In this document: piece after piece, positions 58,021 through 64,000 of the stretch
Layout: each line of letters starts with the position of its first letter
Numbering within the stretch: position 1 is the stretch's first letter
Origin: Miscanthus floridulus
Taxonomy: Eukaryota; Streptophyta; Magnoliopsida; Poales; Poaceae
Direction of reading: 5' to 3'
Length of the DNA: 64,000 bases
Assembly: GCF_019320115.1 (NCBI RefSeq)
Contig: NC_089593.1
Coordinates: forward strand, 35,721,835 to 35,785,834
The notes under the pieces: model-generated
Seen by the model: only the letters and a program-made list of their open reading frames with translations
What the model was told of the DNA's origin: nothing
Databases searched by the model: none
Made by a program: the position numbers and the translations under genes

Positions 58021-61000
58021 ATGAAGAAATAACCAAAATAAAATTTGTAGATATTGATGAGTGATACATCATTGGTATTCATCACTTTTCTAGTTTAAAT
58101 CATTTGGTGTTTCAAAATCTTGTTAGAACTTGCCATTTTTTTAAATTTGAAAATTTGAATTGCTCAAACTTTATCAAACGAAAAGAATGACCAAATCAAC
58201 ACAGTAACTTGATAGGGCATGATTTTAGAAAATTTTAGGGAAAAAATCATCACATTTGGAGTTAGTATGAGGGAGAAAGACTAGTTACAAAGTTTATCCA
58301 GAAATTAAAAAGAAAAATTATAACTATTCATGATGATCAATGATGAACAAGTGTGATTTCTTTTTTTAATCTATGGCTGAAACTTGTAACTAGTTTTTCT
58401 TCCTCATACTACCTCCAAATGTGATGGTTTTTTTCCCTAAAATTTTTTAAAATCATGCTCTGTCATTTTAGTCTGGTAATCAATCTTTATCTCTAATTTT
58501 GGACAATTCAAATTTCGAATTTAATAAAATAACAACTTCAAACCTGATTTTCAACCACTAAATGATTTAAGCTATAAAGGTGATGAACATAAAAGTTGTT
58601 TAACACATCACGATCTACAACTTTTATTTTGGTCATCTTTTCATTTAACAAAATTTGAATAGTTTAAATTTTGAATTTCAACAAATGACAACTTCACACA
58701 AGATTTTAAAACCTTAAATGATTTCAACTATAAAAGTCATGAACATAAAAGTTGTTGAACTCATCACTATCTATAACTTTTATTTTGGTCACTTTTTCAT
58801 GTGATAAAGTGTTAGTAAACAATGTTCATAAACTCACATATCACACATAGTTTCATAAACTATATGAATGAGATATTGATTTGTGAACAATGTTTACTAT
58901 CACTTTGTGAGATGAAGAAATAACCAAAATAAAAGTTGTAGATCTTGATGAGTTATACATCTTTGGTATTCATCACTTTTTTAGCTGAAATCATTTGTTG
59001 TTTCAAAATCTTGTTAGAACTTCTCATTTTTTAAATTTGAAAATTTGAGTTGCTCAAACTTTGTCAAACGAAAAGAATGACCAAATCAACACAGTAACTT
59101 TATAGGGTATGATTTTAGAAAATTTTATGAAAAAAATCATCACATTTGAAGTTAGTATGAGGGAAAAGACTAGTTACAAAGTTTACCTAGAGATTAAAAA
59201 GAAAAATCACAACTATTCATGATGATCAATAATGAACAAGTGTGATTTCTTTTTTAAATCTGTGGCTGAAACTTGTAACTAGTTTTTCTCCCTCATACTA
59301 CCTCGAATTGTGATGAGCTTTTTCCTAAAATTTTCTAAAATCATTCTCTATCATTTTAGTCTGGTCATCTATCTTTGTCACTAATTTTGGACAATTCAAA
59401 TTTTGAATTTTAGAAAATAACAACTTCAAACCTGATTTTCAACCACTAAATGATTCAAGTTGTAAAGGTGATGAACATAAAAGTTGTTTAACACATCATA
59501 ATCTACAACTTTTATTTTGGTCATCTTTTCATTTAACAAAATTTGAACAGTTCAAATTTTGAATTTCAATAAATAACAACTTCACACAAGATTTTGAAAC
59601 CTTAAATGATTTCAACTATAAAAGTCATAAACATAAAAGTTGTTGAACTCATCACTATATACAACTTTTATTTTGGTCACTTCTTTATTTGATAAGTATT
59701 ACTAAATATTGTTTACAAATTCACATATCACTCATAGTTTCATAAACTATATGAGAGACAAGTTGATTTGTAAATAATGTTTACTATCACTTTATCAGAT
59801 GAAGAAATAACCAAAATAAAAGTTATAGATCCTGATAAGTTATACATCTTTGGTATTCATCACTTTTTCGGTTAAAATCATTTGGTGTTTTAAAATCTTA
59901 TTAGAACTTATTATTTTTTTAAATTTTGAAATTTTGAATTGCTCCAACTTTGCCAGACGAAAAGAATGATCAAATCAACACAGTAACTTGATAGGGTATG
60001 ATTTTAGAAAATTTTAGGAAAAAATCATCACATTTGGAGTTAGTATGAGGGAGAAAGACTAGTTACAAAGTTTACCTAGAGATTAAAAAGAAAAATTATA
60101 ACTATTCATGATGATCAATGATGAACAACTGTGATTTCTTTTTTTAATCTATGGCTAAAACTTGTAACTAGTTTTTCTCCCTCATACTACCTCTAAATGT
60201 AATGGTTTTTTTCCTAAAATTTTCTAAAATCATGGTCTATCATTTTTGTCTGTTCATCTATCTTTGTCACTAATTTTGGATAATTTAAATTTTAAATTTC
60301 AGAAAATAACAACTTTAAACCTGATTTTCATCCACTAAATGATTTAAGCTGTTAAGGTGATGAACATAAAAGTTGTTTAACACATCATGATCTACAACTT
60401 TTATTTTGGTCATCTTTTCATTTAACAAAATTTGAACAGTTTAAATTTTGAATTTCAATAAATGACAACTTCACACAAGATTTTGAAACCTTAAATGATT
60501 TCAACTATAAAAGTCATAAACATAAAAGTTGTTGAACTCATCACTATCTATAACTTTTATTTTGGTGACTTCTTTATTTGATAAAGTGTTAGTAAATATT
60601 GTTCACAAATTCACATATCACTCATAGTTTCATGAACTATATGAGAGACATGTTGATTTGTAAACAATGTTTACTATCGCTTTGTCATATGAAGAAATAA
60701 CTAAAATAAAAGTTGTAGATGTTGATGGGTTATACATCTTTGATATTCATCACTTTTTAGCTGAAATCATTTGTTGTTTCAAAATCTTGTTAGAAATTGT
60801 CATTTTTTTAGTCTGGTCATCTATCTTTGTCACTAATTTTGGACAATTCAATTTTTGAATTTCAGAAAATAACAACTTCAAACCTGATTTTCAACCACTA
60901 AATGATTTAAGTTGTAAAGGTGATGAGAATAAAAGTTGTTTAACACATCACTATCTACAACTTTTATTTTAGTCATCTTTTCATTTGACAAAATTTGAAC

Positions 61001-64000
61001 AATTTAAATTTTGAATTTTAATAAATAGTAACTTCAAACAAGATTTTGAAACCTTAAATGATTTCAACTACAAAAGTCATGAACATAAAAGTTGTTAAAC
61101 TCATCACTATCTACATGTGTTATTTTGGTTACCTCTTCATGTGACAAAGTGTTAGAAACATTATTCACAAATTCACATATCACTCATAGTTTCATGAACT
61201 ATACGAATGAGATGTTGATTTGTGAACAATGTTTACTATCACTTTATCAGATGAAGAAATAACCAAAATAAAAGTTATAGATCTTGATGAGTTATACATC
61301 TTTGGTATTCATCACTTTTTAGCTGAAATCATTTGTTGTTTCAAATTCTTGTTAGAAATTGTTATTTTTTTTAAATTTGAAAATTTGAGTTGCTCAAACT
61401 TTGTCAAACGAAAAGAATGACCAAATCAACATAGTAACTTGATAGGGCATAATTTTAGAAAATTTTTGGAAAAAATCATCACATTTATAGTTGGTATGAG
61501 GGAGAAAGACTAGTTACAAAGTTTACCTAGAGATTAAATAGAAAAATCACAATTGTTCATGATGATGAATGATGAATAAGTGTGATTTCTTTTGTTTAAT
61601 CTGTGGCTGAAACTTGTAACTAGTTTTTCTCCCTCATACTACCTTGAACTATGATGAGTTTTCTTCCTAAAATTTTCTAAAATCGTGCTCTATCATTTTA
61701 GTCTGGTCATCTATCTTTGTCACTAATTTTGGACAATTCAAATTTTGAATTTTAGAAAATAACAACTTCAAACCTGATTTTCAACCACTAAATGATTTCA
61801 GTTGTAAAGGTGATGAACATAAAAGTTGTTGAATACATCATTATCTACAACTTTTATTTTGGTCACCTTTTCATTTGACAAAATTTGAACAGTATAAATT
61901 TTGAATTTCAATAAATACTAACTTCAAACAAGATTTTGAAACCATAATGATTTCAACTACAAAAATCGTGAACATAAAAGATGTTGAACTCATCACTATC
62001 TACATCTTTTATTTTGGTCACCTCTTTATGTGACAAAGTGTTAGTAAACATTGTTCACAAATTCATATATCACCCATAGTTTTATGAACTATATGAATGA
62101 GATGTTGATTTGTGAACAATGTTTACTATTATTTTGTGAGATGAAGAAATAACTAAAATAAAAGTTGTAGATCTTGATGAGTTATATATCTTTGGTATTT
62201 ATCACTTTTTCAGCTGAAATCATTTGGTGTTTCAAAATCTTGTTAGAACTTACCATTTTTTTAAATTTGAAAATTTGAATTGCTCAAACTTTGTCAAACA
62301 AAAAGAATGATCAAATCAACACAGTAACTTCATAGGGCATGATTTTAGAAAATTTTAAGAAAACAAATCATCACATTTAGAGTTAGTATGAGGGAGAAAG
62401 ACTAGTTATAAAGTTTACCTAGAGATTAAAAAGAAAAATTACAACTATTCATGATGATCAATGATGAACAAGTGTGATTTCTTTTTTTAATCTATGGCTG
62501 AAACTTGTAACTAGTTTTCTTCCTCATACTACCTCCAAATGTGATGGTTTTTTTCCTAAAATTTTCTAAAATCATGCTCTATCATTTTAGTCTGGTCATC
62601 TATCTTTATCTCTAATTTTGGACAATTCAAATTTTGAATTTCAGAAAATAACAACTTCAAACCTGATTTTCAACCTCTAAATGATTTAAATTGTAAAGGT
62701 AATGAACATAAAAGTTGTTTACCGCATCACTATCTACAACTTTTATTTTGGTCATCTTTTCATTTAACAAAATTTGAACAGTTTAATTTTTGAAATTCAA
62801 TAAATATCAACTTCAAACAAGATTTTGAAACCTTAAACGATTTAAACTACAAAAGTCGTAAGCATAAAAGTTGTTGAATTCATCACTATCTACAATTTTT
62901 ATTTTGGTCACTTCTACATGTGTCAAAGTGTTAATAAACATTGTTCACAAATTCACATATCACTCATAGTTTCATGAACTATATGAATGAGATGTTGATT
63001 TGTAAACAATGTTTACTATCACTTTGTCAGATAAAAAAATAACCAAAATAAAAGTTATAGATCTTGATGAGTTATACATCTTTAGTATTCATCACTTTTT
63101 TAGCTAAAATTATTTGGTGTTTCAAAATCTTGTTAGAACTTATCATTTTTTAAATTTGAAAATTTAAATTGCTCAAACTTTGTCAAACGAAAAGAATGAC
63201 CAAATCAACACAGTAACTTGATAGGGCATGATTTTAGAAAATTTAAGAAAAAAATCATCACATTTGGAGTTAGTATGAGGGAGAAAGACTAGTTACAAAG
63301 TTTACCCAGAGATTAAAAAGAAAAATCACAACTATTTATGATGATCAATGATGAACAAGTCTGATTTCTTTTTTAATCTATGGCTAAAACTTGTAACTAA
63401 ATTTTCTCCCTCATACTACCTCTAAATGTCATGTTTTTTTCCTAAAATTTTCTAAAATCATGGTCTATCATTTTAGTCCATTCATCTATCTTTGTCACTA
63501 ATTTTGAAAAATTCAAATTTTGAATTTCAAAAAATAACAACCCCAAACCTGATTTTCAACCACTAAATGATTTAAGCTGTAAAGGTGATGAACATAAAAG
63601 TTGTTTAACGCATCATGATCTATAACTTTTATTTTGATCATCTTTTCATTTAACCAAATTTGAACAGTTCAAATTTTGAATTTCAATAAATGACAACTTC
63701 ACACAAGATTTTGAAACCTTAAATGGTTTTAACTATAAAAGTCGTAAACATAAAGTTATTGAACTCATCACTATCTATAACTTTTATTTTGGTCACTTCT
63801 TTATTTGATAAAGTGTTAGTAAATATTGTTCATAAATTCACATATCACTTATAGTTTCATGAACTATATGAGAGACATGTTGATTTATGAATAATATTTA
63901 CTATCACTTTGTCATGTGAAGAAATAACCAAAATAAAAGTTATAGATCTTAATGAGTTATACATCTTTGGTATTCATCACTTTTTAGCTGAAATCATTTG
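58021..64000. repeat. Tandem array of ~890-bp palindromic repeat
   Basis: The phase word ATGAAGAAAT (or a close variant) starts units at 58021, 58912, 59799, 60689, 61251, 62141, 63031 and 63916. Spacings are 891, 887, 890, 562, 890, 890 and 885 bp, and the last unit is cut by the window end. The 60689 unit is a deletion variant, missing about 328 bp around its first palindrome. Each full unit holds two large imperfect palindromes, centred on CATGATGATCAAT and on AGTTTCATGAACT, and two direct subrepeats about 156 bp apart containing CAACTTCA ... ACATAAAAGTTG ... CTACAACTTTTATTTTGGTCA. Strongly AT-rich, no gene. Small open frames at 60667 and 61229 are the same repeat phase. Confidence 0.9.

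Noticed and set aside
58021..64000. CRISPR array or gene family
   Set aside because: Units are about 890 bp, AT-rich and palindromic, with no spacers and no conserved long frame.

Overview
The window looks like plant nuclear heterochromatin, most likely from a large-genome grass. The evidence is the mix of transposon lineages (Tekay-, Tat- and SIRE-like LTR elements, a CACTA-like element), the GC-rich multi-kilobase LTRs, and the absence of any intact host gene. Almost every base can be placed in a nested transposon or a tandem repeat. All coding frames seen are retrotransposon frames, or one captured gene fragment, and all carry stops or frameshifts. Lineage names come from domain order and motifs read by eye; no database search was run. 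LAYOUT. 1-15614: a minus-strand LTR element with no coding internal region (LARD-like). Its 5' LTR holds a 4.86 kb solo LTR (4593-14406, TSD CAAAG), which in turn holds a compact gag-protease-only element (5144-10094, TSD GCTAG). The LARD-like element sits in a Copia-type LTR whose remainder is 15615-17268. 17662-20462: a CACTA-like DNA transposon carrying a fragment of an F-box-type host gene and a long inverted repeat. 21522-46130: a minus-strand element with 3.9 kb LTRs and a short gag-PR-CCHC frame. Its 3' LTR is split by a complete but dead Tekay-type chromovirus (24881-40569) with 4.7 kb LTRs, an additional upstream coiled-coil ORF, gag and pol. 46131-46230: a 100-N assembly gap. 46231-52406: a Tat-lineage element (minus strand, dual RNase H), cut by the gap. 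It is inserted in a third copy of the Tekay LTR (52407-52789), which is itself inserted in the 5' LTR of a SIRE-type Copia element (52790-58020). 58021-64000: a tandem array with a period of about 890 bp, each unit built from two large palindromes. HOW IT FITS TOGETHER. There are no operons or host pathways here; the organising principle is insertion order. The two coding-poor elements (gag-pro only, LARD-like) and the gag-PR-CCHC element would all need pol proteins in trans. The inactivating changes are mostly TAG/TGA stops and zinc-binding Cys-to-Tyr changes at positions that look like former CG or CHG sites, as expected for methylated, silenced DNA. The best candidates for something undescribed are the ~890 bp palindromic tandem repeat, its motif sharing with the CACTA-like region, the upstream ORF of the Tekay element, and the W-box/TGACGTCA cluster in its LTR.
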